Positions 7,814 through 17,084 of a stretch of DNA of 64,000 nucleotides are shown here, in pieces. The position numbers were made by a program, and so were the translations under genes. Source of the DNA: Suilimivivens sp964571145 (lineage in GTDB: Bacteria; Bacillota; Clostridia; Lachnospirales; Lachnospiraceae). The notes under the pieces were generated by a model. It did not search any database. It had not been told where the DNA came from and saw nothing but the letters and a program-made list of their open reading frames with translations. The stretch is from the NCBI GenBank assembly GCA_964571145.1, contig CAZNAP010000001.1, positions 1 to 64,000 of the forward strand, in the 5' to 3' direction. Each line of letters starts with the position of its first letter. The first letter of the stretch is position 1.

Positions 7814-8757
7814 ACCAGCATACTCACCAGTGGCATAGTAATGACTGAAAGCAGTGTTGTCAGGGCAACCCCCTTAGAAGCCATTTCATAATCCCCGTCA
7901 TATTCTTGCGCAAGCATAGCGGTCATACTGCCTACCGGCGTTGCCAGCATAATCATACATACGCCGCAAATAATTTTATTATCTACGAATACCCCGATTA
8001 ATAAGACTCCTATAATCGGAATAACCAGTAACTTAATCAAAGAAAACAGAATTAATTTCACATCTTTAAATAGGCTTCCCAGATTCATGGTTGCTAATGA
8101 AGCGCCGATTACCATCATGCTTAACGGGGCTGTCAAATTACTCAAATGTGTGACTGTTGTTTCTACCACTGAAGGAACCCGAACCCCTGTCATATAAATA
8201 ATAATTGCCACAATACAAGAAATAACGCCAATATTCAAGATTTTGCTCACCGCTGTCTTAACTCCGGATTTCTCCGCTCCAATAGCTTCTATTTCCCCGT
8301 TTTCCTGCTCCTTAGGCATCTTCATGGCCGAAATACCATATGTGTATATCAACACATTATACGGTATCATAAAAAGTGCTGCATAAAGTAAGGCTCCATT
8401 TCCGTACAGTGCCGCAATAACAGGGAATCCCATAAATCCAATATTGGAAAAGACTGTCATGGCCCGATAGGTGCCCTTTCTCTTTGGTTTGACATGCAGT
8501 AAACGAGGCAACACCTCTGCAAGTATTAAAAGTGCAGAATAAATTGCAATGACCAATACCAATGTAACCATAAGTTCGTGTCCTTGGATTTTATCCTCAC
8601 TCATACTACTGGTCAGCACCAATGCCGGATTTGCAACATTTACTACAATCGCCGAGAGTTTCTTATTTACCCCATCGGTAATAATCCTTTTTTTATAACA
8701 AATATAGCCAATCGCCATTAACAAAAACAACACCGTCATTTGCTGTAATAATAACAT
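7807..8757 (-). CDS. AEC family transporter (auxin efflux carrier-like)
   Basis: A 316-residue integral membrane protein with about ten hydrophobic segments and the AEC layout: NPALVLTSS in the first half and a second half with APLSMMVIGASLA and TPVGSMTAMLAQEY. Characterised bacterial AEC members export or exchange carboxylates such as malate; the substrate here is unknown. A charged loop at about residues 150-170 joins the halves. AGAGG precedes the start. The stop codon lies inside an A repeat. It is divergent from the small membrane peptide at 8919. Confidence 0.85.
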   Translation of the reverse strand: MLLLQQMTVLFLLMAIGYICYKKRIITDGVNKKLSAIVVNVANPALVLTSSMSEDKIQGHELMVTLVLVIAIYSALLILAEVLPRLLHVKPKRKGTYRAMTVFSNIGFMGFPVIAALYGNGALLYAALFMIPYNVLIYTYGISAMKMPKEQENGEIEAIGAEKSGVKTAVSKILNIGVISCIVAIIIYMTGVRVPSVVETTVTHLSNLTAPLSMMVIGASLATMNLGSLFKDVKLILFSLIKLLVIPIIGVLLIGVFVDNKIICGVCMIMLATPVGSMTAMLAQEYDGDYEMASKGVALTTLLSVITMPLVSMLVG

Positions 8758-8918
8758 AATCAGAACCTCTTTCTTGTAACATCATTCCTATTAATATTCT
8801 TGTTTATATTCCTGTTTAAAAAGTGTTAAGAAAAGCCAAAATCAATTGTTTCTGTCTCAATCAACTGGTAATTTATATTCAGATACCAAATATCATCACT
8901 ATTCAAGGAGGACTCATC

Positions 8919-9008
8919 ATGAATATAGATATTTTTTCCATTAGCGCCATTATCATCATTGTAGTTGGAATGATTTGGGCTTTCTATGAGGAAAACATTC
9001 GCAAATAA
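8919..9008 (+). CDS. 29-residue single-span membrane peptide
   Basis: A perfect AAGGAGG sits 8 bases upstream of the ATG. The product begins MNIDIFSIS, has one uninterrupted hydrophobic helix (about residues 6-23, rich in Ile and Val) and ends with the charged tail YEENIRK. The stop lies one base before the 3' end of the convergent ylmH gene, so the coding stretch fills the available space exactly. I know no family name. Peptides like this are often accessory subunits of membrane complexes or hydrophobic type I toxins; neither can be decided here. Confidence 0.6.
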   Translation: MNIDIFSISAIIIIVVGMIWAFYEENIRK

Positions 9009-9009
9009 C

Positions 9010-9768
9010 TCAGTTTCCATAAATCAGTATATTCGCGTTTAGTTTACCCTTTTTACTTAACCCGCAACATTTTAAATATGCAAACTTTCCATAGCCTCTT
9101 ACACTGACTATTTCCGCCTCTTTCAGTGAGCGGCTATTATTTTCGCATAATCTTCCATTAATAAAGACCTTTTTCTGGGCAAATAGTGCAATTGCTTCAC
9201 TTCTGGATAGCTTATATACTTTAGCTAAAACACCGTCAATCCGCTCAGAAGAAATCTGAATAGTAGTTTCATGCTTTTCACCATTTGCCAGTTCCGGAAT
9301 TTCCTGCAATTTTGTGCATAAAATAGAAGTGTGCTTAACACTTCCTAAATTTTCCACTAAATAATCGGCAATTTTATCCGCGCAAAAAATATAGCCGATA
9401 TTCTCTACGATAAAAATATCACCAATTGTACTACGCTCTATTCCAAGGTTCATAATTGCACCAAGGAAATCTCTGTGTGTCAGTTGATCGGCAAACTTAG
9501 CTGCCAATGGCTTCACCTGCAAACAAACAATTGGAAATTCTTCCACGTAACCCAGCTGTTCCTCGTTTCCAAAACGAACCATAACACGTTCGCAAAGCTC
9601 GCTTCCACCCCATATTGTGTAAGGAACATAAGAAAGCTCCTTTTCCATCTGATAAAAGCAGGTCATATCTGCCAGACTTAGGAAACCGGTAAATGTATAT
9701 TGGCTATTTTGATAGCATTTTTCCGCTAATTCTCGAAAACGCTTTGTTAACAGTTCTTCTGTCTCCAT
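9010..9768 (-). CDS. ylmH: YlmH-like RNA-binding protein with S4 domain
   Basis: A 252-residue protein. The N-terminal half has the YlmH fold with RDFLGAIMNLGIERSTIGDI (about residues 99-118), a near-invariant family block. The C-terminal S4 RNA-binding domain reads SRSEAIALFAQKKVFINGR (about 188-206), ending in SVRGYGKFAYL. YlmH homologues bind stalled large ribosomal subunits and take part in ribosome-associated quality control and, by locus, in cell division (ylm cluster). Here it is separated from division genes. AAGGGG precedes the start. Confidence 0.9.
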   Translation of the reverse strand: METEELLTKRFRELAEKCYQNSQYTFTGFLSLADMTCFYQMEKELSYVPYTIWGGSELCERVMVRFGNEEQLGYVEEFPIVCLQVKPLAAKFADQLTHRDFLGAIMNLGIERSTIGDIFIVENIGYIFCADKIADYLVENLGSVKHTSILCTKLQEIPELANGEKHETTIQISSERIDGVLAKVYKLSRSEAIALFAQKKVFINGRLCENNSRSLKEAEIVSVRGYGKFAYLKCCGLSKKGKLNANILIYGN

Positions 9769-9792
9769 TTTCTATACCCCTTTGCAGCGTGC

Positions 9793-9817
9793 CTAGTCAC
9801 TCGGTGCTTATCTAAAC
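9793..9817. repeat. Dispersed A repeat, solo copy
   Basis: Reads CTAGTCACTCGGTGCTTATC, followed shortly by a half copy CAGTCACTAA. Lies between the divergent ylmH and GH2 genes, upstream of the GH2 promoter. Confidence 0.8.
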
Positions 9818-9853
9818 GACCAGTCACTAAGTTGCCAAACAACTAAGTTATAA

Positions 9854-9882
9854 TTAACTTTCTTGTTTAATCGTGCTATAAT
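9854..9882 (+). promoter_or_regulatory. Promoter of the GH2 gene
   Basis: TTAACT and TATAAT separated by 17 bp, with an extended TGC before the -10. It sits 38 bp upstream of the ATG. Confidence 0.65.
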
Positions 9883-9919
9883 ATGAAACATATTAAGTCA
9901 CAAAATACGGAGAATTACC

Positions 9920-11740
9920 ATGCATTTGATAGACGCTTTTAAAAGCATAATTAAACCACACGACAATGATGTTCTAACCCCCTTAAGCACTGTATGGGGA
10001 GAACAATTGGATACCGAGAATGTCTTGCAAGAATATCCCAGACCGAAAATGGAACGAGATTCCTATATTAACCTGAATGGGTATTGGAATTATGCCTTTA
10101 CTTCTTCAACGGATTTCCCCGTTCAGTACGAAGGACAAATTCTGGTTCCCTTCTCACCCGAAGCTTCTCTTTCCGGGCTCAACAGGCAATTACAACCAGA
10201 CGAATATCTGTGGTATGAAACAATTCTGCCACTGCAAAATACACCTGCTAAAAATATGCGATTGCTCCTGCACTTTGGCGCTGTAGATTATGATACAGAG
10301 GTTTTCGTAAATAGTCAATCCGTTGTATCGCATCAGGGCGGTTACCTACCCTTCGAAGTAGACATTACCGATTATGTGCAGGAAAGTGATAACCGATTAG
10401 TTATTCGAGTACAGGATACAACCGAACTCGAAAGCCAGGCACGCGGCAAGCAAACTCTCCGTCGAGGCGGCATCTTTTATACTGCTCAAAGTGGAATCTG
10501 GCAAACGGTCTGGATGGAATGGGTTCCTGCCAGCTACATATCAAATTTATGGTTTGAAACAAATTATGATCAGAAAGAAGTGATTGCTCATGTCAAGACT
10601 GTTACAAGTGGGCCAATTCCGCCTCTGACCTTATCTGTATATCATAACGCTCAGAAAATCATCGGACAGTCCATTTCACTAAACGGACAAGAATCAAATA
10701 GTATCGTAGTTGACCTGTCTTTCACGATTCCTGATAGTTCATTTCAAGACTGGAGTCCTGAGACACCCTATTTATATGATGTTCATTTAACTTTTGGCGA
10801 TGATTTTGTTAAAAGCTATTTTGCTATGCGTTTGTTTACCATTGAAAAGCCGGATGGTATACCGGTCTTTTGTTTGAATCACCAACCCTATTTTCTCATG
10901 GGAGTATTGGACCAAGGCTACTGGCCTGACGGTCTCTATACTGCCCCTTCAGAAGAAGCCCTGCTTTATGACATCACCACCATGAAAAATATGGGCTTTA
11001 ATATGCTACGCAAGCATATCAAGGTTGAAACTGCCAGATGGTACTATCACTGCGACCGTCTTGGCATGATTGTCTGCCAGGACATGGTCAATGGCGGAAG
11101 CCTCTACAGCATGCCTGTAATCAGTTATCTTCCTACCCTGTTTCCTCGTCTGGCTGGTCATTTGGATGATAAACATTCCAAACTTCTTTCCCGTCAAGAC
11201 GAAATTGCAAAAATCCAATGGGAAAAGGAAACTATGGAAACTGTTTCCTATCTAAAATTTTTTCCTTCTATTGCTATCTGGGTACCCTTTAATGAAGGTT
11301 GGGGACAGTTTGATACCCAGCGCATTACTGATTGTATCAGAGAAATGGATTCTTCTCGGTTAATTGATTCTGCCAGTGGGTGGTTTGACCAGCAATGCGG
11401 TGATTTTATCAGTCAGCATAATTACTTCCGCTCTCTTACTGTACCCGTCACAGAATGGGGCGACAGAGCCTTTTTCCTATCTGAATATGGTGGCTATACC
11501 TGTCATATTAAAGAGCATTCCAGTGTCAATCGAGTTTTTGGATACAGACACTATAACTCTCTGGAAGAATTTGAAGCTGCCTGCATGAAATTAATTCAGG
11601 AAGAGCTACTTCCCTTAAGAGAAAAAGGACTCAGTGGTGCTGTATTCACACAGCTTTCCGATATCGAAGAAGAAGTGAACGGCATACTGACCTATGATCG
11701 CAAAATTCAAAAGTTAACCACGCGGTTTCCCACTAAATAA
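9920..11740 (+). CDS. Glycoside hydrolase family 2 enzyme, compact form
   Basis: A 606-residue cytoplasmic (no signal peptide) GH2 protein. The jelly-roll sugar-binding domain (about residues 45-190; ILVPFSPEASLSG, LLHFGAVDYDTEVFVN) is followed by an immunoglobulin-like domain and a TIM barrel from about 300. The likely acid/base is Glu in AIWVPFNEGWGQFD and the likely nucleophile is Glu in FLSEYGGYTC. The shape resembles beta-galactosidase/beta-glucuronidase-like GH2 proteins of gut Clostridia; specificity is uncertain. Transcribed alone from an extended -10 promoter, convergent with the MATE gene, sharing an A repeat between them. GGAG lies 7 bases before the ATG. Confidence 0.85.
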   Translation: MHLIDAFKSIIKPHDNDVLTPLSTVWGEQLDTENVLQEYPRPKMERDSYINLNGYWNYAFTSSTDFPVQYEGQILVPFSPEASLSGLNRQLQPDEYLWYETILPLQNTPAKNMRLLLHFGAVDYDTEVFVNSQSVVSHQGGYLPFEVDITDYVQESDNRLVIRVQDTTELESQARGKQTLRRGGIFYTAQSGIWQTVWMEWVPASYISNLWFETNYDQKEVIAHVKTVTSGPIPPLTLSVYHNAQKIIGQSISLNGQESNSIVVDLSFTIPDSSFQDWSPETPYLYDVHLTFGDDFVKSYFAMRLFTIEKPDGIPVFCLNHQPYFLMGVLDQGYWPDGLYTAPSEEALLYDITTMKNMGFNMLRKHIKVETARWYYHCDRLGMIVCQDMVNGGSLYSMPVISYLPTLFPRLAGHLDDKHSKLLSRQDEIAKIQWEKETMETVSYLKFFPSIAIWVPFNEGWGQFDTQRITDCIREMDSSRLIDSASGWFDQQCGDFISQHNYFRSLTVPVTEWGDRAFFLSEYGGYTCHIKEHSSVNRVFGYRHYNSLEEFEAACMKLIQEELLPLREKGLSGAVFTQLSDIEEEVNGILTYDRKIQKLTTRFPTK

Positions 11741-11747
11741 CTAGTTG

Positions 11748-11775
11748 TTCAGTGGATAAGCACCGAGTGGCTAAG
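11748..11775. repeat. Dispersed A repeat between convergent genes
   Basis: GGATAAGCACCGAGTGGCTAA. Read on the minus strand, its TAG is the stop codon of the MATE gene (SLA-stop). Confidence 0.8.
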
Positions 11776-13126
11776 CCAGTGACTTTTCCAGCTTCTTCTG
11801 CACATGAATATACGCCGGAATCAGGAAAGCATCTGCCATAATCCATGCCAATGGGCTGGCCAAACAAACGCCAGAGAATCCCAAAAGCGGAACCAATATC
11901 GTTGCAACAATAATTCTGGCTACCATTTCCAGTACACCAGCGATTATTGCAAGTGGGCTGTGGCCCATGCCCTGTATCAAGAAACGCACGATATTGACCA
12001 GTGCCAGCGGAATATAGAAAGCGCTGTTAATAATTAGGAACAACCTTGAATTGGACAACATAGTGGCATTTACTTCATTTGCATTTACAAACAATGCTGC
12101 GAAATTCTCGCCAAAGAAATATAACACTGTGAAAGCCAATACCGAGTACACGGATCCAAGTAACACACAATCCTTCAGTCCTTTCTTAATCCGGTCCGGT
12201 TTACCTGCACCGGCATTCTGCCCGCCATAGGTTGCCATGGTGGAGCCAAGCGCATCAAAACAACATCCGAAGAGCATACTTACTTTATTTCCTGCCGCCA
12301 ATGCTGCTACAGCCAATGAACCCAATGAATTGACCGCTGTTTGAAGCACCACTGCACCAATTGCTGTAATCGTATATTGCAAACCCATGGGTATGCCCAT
12401 ACCACACAACAAACGTATATAGTAAAAGTCTATTTTCCATTCTTCTTTCTGAATATGAAAAATATCAAACTTTTTAATCATGTAAATCAAACATAGAATA
12501 CCTGAAATCAACTGTGATGCCACCGTTGCAATTGCTGCACCTGCCACCCCCCAGCCAAAGCTCACAATACAAAGCAAGTCCAAAGCAATGTTTAACAAAG
12601 AAGAAATAATCAGGAATACCAGTGGAGTCTTACTGTCACCCAACGATCTGATAATCCCTGATAGAACATTATATAAAAAGGTAGCCGGAATCCCTAAGAA
12701 GATAATGAAAATGTAGCTGTAAGCATCCGCATAAATATCACTCGGTGTCTTCATCCAAATTAGAATGTCTTTGCATAAAGAAGCTACTACGACTGTTATA
12801 ATGGCAGAAAAAATAATTGAAAGCCAAGTACAATTTGCCACAAACTTACGCATGGCTGCATAGTCCTTAGCACCAAATCTCTGTGCAATGGGAATAGCAA
12901 AGCCATTGCATACCCCAATGCAAAACCCTACAATCATAAAATTAATACTACCCGTAGAACCCACGCCTGCCAGAGCATTCATTCCAAGATATTGTCCCAC
13001 AATAATGGTATCCACCATACTGTAAAGTTGCTGAAACCAACATCCGAATAACAATGGTATGGAAAAACCCAGAATATGCTTCATAGGGGAACCTGTTGTC
13101 ATATTTTTAACTGCACTTCTTGCCAT
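11771..13126 (-). CDS. MATE family efflux transporter
   Basis: A 451-residue protein with twelve hydrophobic segments and the two-fold MATE layout: first half GSPMKHILGFSIPLLFGCWFQ and DTIIVGQYLG, second half with MGLQYTITAIGAVVLQTAVN and NIVRFLIQGMGHSPLA. MATE proteins export drugs, flavins or other cations by Na+ or H+ antiport. GGGAGATAAATTT precedes the start. Monocistronic by context, ending in an A repeat. Confidence 0.9.
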   Translation of the reverse strand: MARSAVKNMTTGSPMKHILGFSIPLLFGCWFQQLYSMVDTIIVGQYLGMNALAGVGSTGSINFMIVGFCIGVCNGFAIPIAQRFGAKDYAAMRKFVANCTWLSIIFSAIITVVVASLCKDILIWMKTPSDIYADAYSYIFIIFLGIPATFLYNVLSGIIRSLGDSKTPLVFLIISSLLNIALDLLCIVSFGWGVAGAAIATVASQLISGILCLIYMIKKFDIFHIQKEEWKIDFYYIRLLCGMGIPMGLQYTITAIGAVVLQTAVNSLGSLAVAALAAGNKVSMLFGCCFDALGSTMATYGGQNAGAGKPDRIKKGLKDCVLLGSVYSVLAFTVLYFFGENFAALFVNANEVNATMLSNSRLFLIINSAFYIPLALVNIVRFLIQGMGHSPLAIIAGVLEMVARIIVATILVPLLGFSGVCLASPLAWIMADAFLIPAYIHVQKKLEKSLA

Positions 13127-13140
13127 AAATTTATCTCCCT

Positions 13141-13160
13141 ACTAGTCACTAGTGCTTACC
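13141..13160. repeat. Degenerate A repeat upstream of the MATE gene
   Basis: ACTAGTCACTAGTGCTTACC, a shortened form lacking the central CGG. Confidence 0.5.
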
Positions 13161-13165
13161 TGTAC

Positions 13166-13212
13166 TAAATAAAACCTGTGCAATATACCATATTGAGTAT
13201 AATCGCACAGGT
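13166..13212 (-). terminator. Terminator of the pentose operon
   Basis: On the minus strand ACCTGTGCGATTATA pairs with TATATTGCACAGGT over a 10-base loop and is followed by TTTATTT. It lies 52 bp beyond the FucI-like stop codon. Confidence 0.7.
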
Positions 13213-13263
13213 CATATTTTAATAGTAGAAATACATTCAAAAAAGGTATGAATCTCTCAATGT

Positions 13264-14748
13264 CTATGCAAAGGGATTCTCTGATTTATAAAGCATTCCT
13301 TTAGGCTGATTAAATCCAATTTCATCTAATTCTACGCCGATATATTTGAATACTTCATACAGTGCTTTTCCATAATGACCAAATGCTACTGCACCGTGGT
13401 GAGGATAGTTACCTTCAATTAATACATGGCGATAGAATCTGCCCATTTCAGGAATAGCAAATACACCGATACCACCAAAGGACTTTGTTGCTACAGGAAG
13501 AACCTCACCCTGTGCAATATACCCACGAAGCTTGCAATCAGCTGTAGACTGCAGACGATAGAATGTGATGTCACCAGGAACAATATCACCTTCCAGCGTT
13601 CCGTTGGTAACTTCTACAGGAAGACTTCTGGCCATAATCATCTGATTCTTCATGCTACAAGCAGAAAGCTTCTTAGAACAGGTATTTCCACAGTGGAAGC
13701 CCATAAATGTATCTTTATGTGTATAATCAAATTTGCCCTTAATTGACTCTTCATACATATCAGCAGGTACGCTGTTGTTGATATCCAGTAAAGTAACAAT
13801 ATCATTACTTACTGCTGTACCGATAAACTCGCTTAAGCAGCCATAAATATCTACTTCACAAGAAACAGGAATACCCATACCTGTCAAACGACTGTTAACA
13901 TAGCAGGGAACGAAGCCAAACTGTGTCTGGAATGCAGGCCAGCACTTACCGGCAATTGCAACGTACTCACGATAGCCTTTGTGTGCTTCTACCCAATCAA
14001 GCAGGGTTAATTCATATTGTGCCAGTTTATTCAGGATTTCAGGTTTCTGATTGCCTGCACCAAGCTCTTCTTCCATTTCTTTTACTTTAGCAGGAATTCT
14101 AGCATCATCTGCATGTTTATTGAATGCTTCAAATAAATCCAATTCGGAATTCTCTTCAATTTCTACACCCAGATTGTAAAGCTGCTTAATAGGAGCATTA
14201 CATGCCAGGAAGTTAAGAGGTCTGGGACCGAAGCTGATAATCTTCAGGCTCTTAAGTCCTACGATTGCTCTTGCAATAGGAACAAACTCGTTAATCATAG
14301 CTGCACATTCTGCTGCTGTTCCAACAGGATATTCAGGGATATATGCTTTGATGTTACGAAGTTTTAAGTTATAGCTTGCGTTCAGCATACCGCAATATGC
14401 ATCGCCACGTCCGCCTACCAAATCATTCTGAGATTCTTCAGCTGCTGCAACAAACATTGCAGGACCGTCAAAATGTTTTGCTAAAAGGGTTTCAGAAATT
14501 TCAGGACCAAAGTTTCCAAGATATACGCAAAGTGCATTACATCCTGCTTTCTTAATGTCTTCCAGAGCCTGAACCATGTGGATTTCGCTTTCTACGATAC
14601 AGATAGGACATTCATAAATGTCTGCTGCACCAAACTGAGCTTTGTAAGCTTCTACCAATGCTTTTCTTCTGTTAACGGACAGAGTCTCCGGGAAGCAGTC
14701 ACGGCTAACCGCAACGATTCCAATTTTTACCTGTGGTAAATTGTTCAT
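13264..14748 (-). CDS. L-fucose/L-arabinose isomerase family protein
   Basis: A 494-residue member of the FucI/AraA-like superfamily. It opens with a Rossmann-like domain (VKIGIVAVSRDCFPETL; CNALCVYLGNFGPEI at about 69-83) and closes with the metal-site barrel domain (GFHCGNTCSKKL, EVTNGTLEGDIVPG, EGNYPHHGAVAFGHYG). Such enzymes interconvert aldoses and ketoses with Mn2+. The AGGAGGATTTTAAA site and genes upstream (DUF4867, FGGY kinase, GH43) place it in a pentose operon without a classical XylA, so it may be the isomerase step for xylose, arabinose or a related sugar. This is inference; the true substrate may be a rarer sugar. Confidence 0.8.
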   Translation of the reverse strand: MNNLPQVKIGIVAVSRDCFPETLSVNRRKALVEAYKAQFGAADIYECPICIVESEIHMVQALEDIKKAGCNALCVYLGNFGPEISETLLAKHFDGPAMFVAAAEESQNDLVGGRGDAYCGMLNASYNLKLRNIKAYIPEYPVGTAAECAAMINEFVPIARAIVGLKSLKIISFGPRPLNFLACNAPIKQLYNLGVEIEENSELDLFEAFNKHADDARIPAKVKEMEEELGAGNQKPEILNKLAQYELTLLDWVEAHKGYREYVAIAGKCWPAFQTQFGFVPCYVNSRLTGMGIPVSCEVDIYGCLSEFIGTAVSNDIVTLLDINNSVPADMYEESIKGKFDYTHKDTFMGFHCGNTCSKKLSACSMKNQMIMARSLPVEVTNGTLEGDIVPGDITFYRLQSTADCKLRGYIAQGEVLPVATKSFGGIGVFAIPEMGRFYRHVLIEGNYPHHGAVAFGHYGKALYEVFKYIGVELDEIGFNQPKGMLYKSENPFA

Positions 14749-14885
14749 TTTAAAATCCTCCTGTTTATCTAATTTGTTTTAACTTATTAATTTCTTATTA
14801 CTTACTAATAAAACTTACTCATTCATGCAATCTACTCATTGATGCAATCTGCTCATTCATGCAATCTACTCATTGATGCAACGGT
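14749..14885 (-). repeat. 17-bp tandem array at the 3' end of the DUF4867 gene
   Basis: Four units of TTGCATSAATGAGYAGA (about 14816-14885 on the minus strand). The first unit encodes the protein's final CINE and its TAG stop. Part of the stop-anchored array pattern seen elsewhere in the window. The remainder of the spacer carries the FucI-like ribosome-binding site. Confidence 0.85.
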
Positions 14886-15489
14886 TCTTGCCAATCAGCC
14901 CCATAGGTGCACCTGCGTCAAGTCCGCCTTCCGGATGTCCCAGCAGCCATTTGTTTTTAGCAGTCAGATGTTCATCTTCCCAACCTGCATGCTTCTCATC
15001 TAAATCTAGATTTGTTCCTTTCGGAAGTACAATACCAACCTTAAAGCCTTTTCCATCTACATCACAAGGTGCATAGTGCAAGGATGTAGCATATACTTCT
15101 ACTGCAGTTCCTGCGGGAACTAGGAATGCTTCTACTAAAGATGTATCATAGGTAAAATCTTCAGTAATGTCTTGCTGACAGCCCAACATTAAAATGGCAT
15201 CCGTAGCTGCGATATTAATTTCTGAACTTCTGTGATATTCCAATGCGTTCAACATGGTATTGTGACCATTGCAATAACCGATTTGAATCGGTAATTCGCC
15301 ATAAGTCTTAACTGTGAGTTCTTTCATAATCGGCAGTGCTTCCATTTCCGGCACACCGGCTACATATTCAACTCCCTCCGGTAAAGGTGTATTCTTCTTC
15401 ATATAATCAATTAATTCGGAAAAGTCTACATTCTTTACAATTTTGCCATATTTCTTGAACTGCTCGTCTGTTACTTTGTAAATCTTCAT
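14866..15489 (-). CDS. DUF4867 family protein
   Basis: A 207-residue cytoplasmic protein starting MKIYKVTDEQFKKYGKI. It has a cupin-like beta-rich core (VEAFLVPAGTAVEVYATSLHYAPC at about 115-138 with a His, and GFKVGIVLPKGTNLD). DUF4867 proteins occur in Clostridia almost always beside sugar kinases and FucI-like isomerases; no activity is established that I know of. A cupin mutarotase or lyase/isomerase role on the same sugar is plausible. AAGGAAGGGG precedes the start. Its last codons begin a 17-bp tandem array. Confidence 0.75.
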   Translation of the reverse strand: MKIYKVTDEQFKKYGKIVKNVDFSELIDYMKKNTPLPEGVEYVAGVPEMEALPIMKELTVKTYGELPIQIGYCNGHNTMLNALEYHRSSEINIAATDAILMLGCQQDITEDFTYDTSLVEAFLVPAGTAVEVYATSLHYAPCDVDGKGFKVGIVLPKGTNLDLDEKHAGWEDEHLTAKNKWLLGHPEGGLDAGAPMGLIGKNRCINE

Positions 15490-15549
15490 TCTAACCCCTT
15501 CCTTTCTTATAAGTACTTCATTTATAACTATGCTTGTCAGAAATAATGA

Positions 15550-17019
15550 TTACTTAATTATTTCAAATAATGGTTTGCAAGCCGGATAAATTTCTTTGAA
15601 CTGCTGATATCTGGCTTCATATTTAGCTACAAGTACCGGATCCGGTTCTACGGTATCTACTATCTTAACAATTTTAGCTGCTGCCGCTTCTACATTCTCA
15701 TATTCGCCGCAAGCTACTGCTGCTAACATTGCTCCGCCCAGTGCCGGGCCTTCTTCACTTTCAATGACATCCACCTTCAAATTCATGATATTGGCAATCA
15801 TCTTTTTCCAAAGAGGACTCTTCGCACCACCACCACAAATTTTTGTTCTTTCTAACTTAATACCCAGTGATTTAGCAACCTCCAGAGAATCACGAAGCGC
15901 AAAAGCAACACCCTCCAAAACAGCCTGTGTCATATCGGTTCTGCTGGTATCCATAGTCATTCCGATAAAGGTTCCTCTAGCGTTTGGATTATTGTGAGGA
16001 GAACGTTCGCCCATCAAATACGGCAGAAAATACACATGATTCTCTCCCAATTTATCAATTGGAGCCTGTTCCTTGCCATACTCATTGGTTCCGATAATGT
16101 CTTCCATCCACCACTTATTACAGGATGCTGCACTTAACATACAGCCCATTAAATGATAATTTCCATCTGCATGCGCAAATGCATGAAGCGCATTGTATTT
16201 ATCTACACCAAATTTCTTGGAAGAAATAAAGATTGTTCCGCTGGTTCCAAGAGAAATATTACACATTCCCTCTCCAACTGTACCTGTACCAACCGCTGCT
16301 GCAGCATTATCACCTGCACCTGCTGCTACTTTAACAATATCAGAAATACCCAGTTCGGATGCGATTGCCGGTGTTACACATCCTACGCATTCATAACTTT
16401 CATAAAGCTTCGGAAGCATATCTTCTGTAATGCCACAGATTTCGCACATTTCTTTAGACCAGCAACGATTTTTAACATCTAAAAGCAACATACCGGAAGC
16501 ATCCGATACATCTGTACAATTCACGCCTGTCAGCTTATAAGCTATATAATCCTTAGGCAGCATAATTTTAGCAATTCTGGCAAAATTCTCCGGTTCTTTA
16601 TTCTTAATCCAAAGAATCTTTGGTGCTGTAAATCCTGTAAAGGAAATATTAGCTGTATACTCTGAAAGCTTTTCTTTTCCAATTACATTATTTAAATAAT
16701 CACATTCTTCAAACGTTCTTCCGTCATTCCACAGAAGTGCCGGCCTGATAACCTCATCTTTATCATCTAAAATAACCAGCCCGTGCATCTGACCACCGAA
16801 ACTGATACCGGCAATCTGGCTCTTATCAGCCTCAGCAATGAGTTCCTTGATTCCAGCCATGGTTTGCGTAAACCAATCCTCCGGATTTTGTTCGGACCAC
16901 CCCGGATTCGGAAAATAAATCGGATATTCTTTAGAAACAATCTTCTTTATTTGTCCTTCCTGATCCATCAGTAACAGCTTCACTGCGCTGGTACCTAAAT
17001 CAACACCTATGTACAGCAT
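15550..17019 (-). CDS. xylB: Xylulokinase (FGGY family)
   Basis: A 489-residue FGGY carbohydrate kinase; start MLYIGVDLGTSAVKL chosen for the AAGGAGGGTAAAA site. Visible blocks: phosphate-1 DLGTSAVK (about 6-13), FGGQMHGLV (about 74-82) with the MHG triad typical of xylulokinases, VAAGAGDNAAAAVGTG (about 234-249), ADENAYHL-type region FAHADGNYHLMGC, and GGGAKSPLW (about 397-405). It phosphorylates D-xylulose to D-xylulose 5-phosphate in the cytoplasm. Co-directional with GH43 (65 bp upstream) and DUF4867 (60 bp downstream), so one operon for released xylose is likely. Confidence 0.85.
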   Translation of the reverse strand: MLYIGVDLGTSAVKLLLMDQEGQIKKIVSKEYPIYFPNPGWSEQNPEDWFTQTMAGIKELIAEADKSQIAGISFGGQMHGLVILDDKDEVIRPALLWNDGRTFEECDYLNNVIGKEKLSEYTANISFTGFTAPKILWIKNKEPENFARIAKIMLPKDYIAYKLTGVNCTDVSDASGMLLLDVKNRCWSKEMCEICGITEDMLPKLYESYECVGCVTPAIASELGISDIVKVAAGAGDNAAAAVGTGTVGEGMCNISLGTSGTIFISSKKFGVDKYNALHAFAHADGNYHLMGCMLSAASCNKWWMEDIIGTNEYGKEQAPIDKLGENHVYFLPYLMGERSPHNNPNARGTFIGMTMDTSRTDMTQAVLEGVAFALRDSLEVAKSLGIKLERTKICGGGAKSPLWKKMIANIMNLKVDVIESEEGPALGGAMLAAVACGEYENVEAAAAKIVKIVDTVEPDPVLVAKYEARYQQFKEIYPACKPLFEIIK

Positions 17020-17084
17020 TTTTACCCTCCTTGTATCATACATTTTATATACAATCCCTTATACTATTATAAAGAATGTAATGA

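Noticed and set aside
8826..9020. Minus-strand ORF opposite the 29-residue peptide
   Set aside because: No ribosome-binding site and fully antisense to the better supported small gene.
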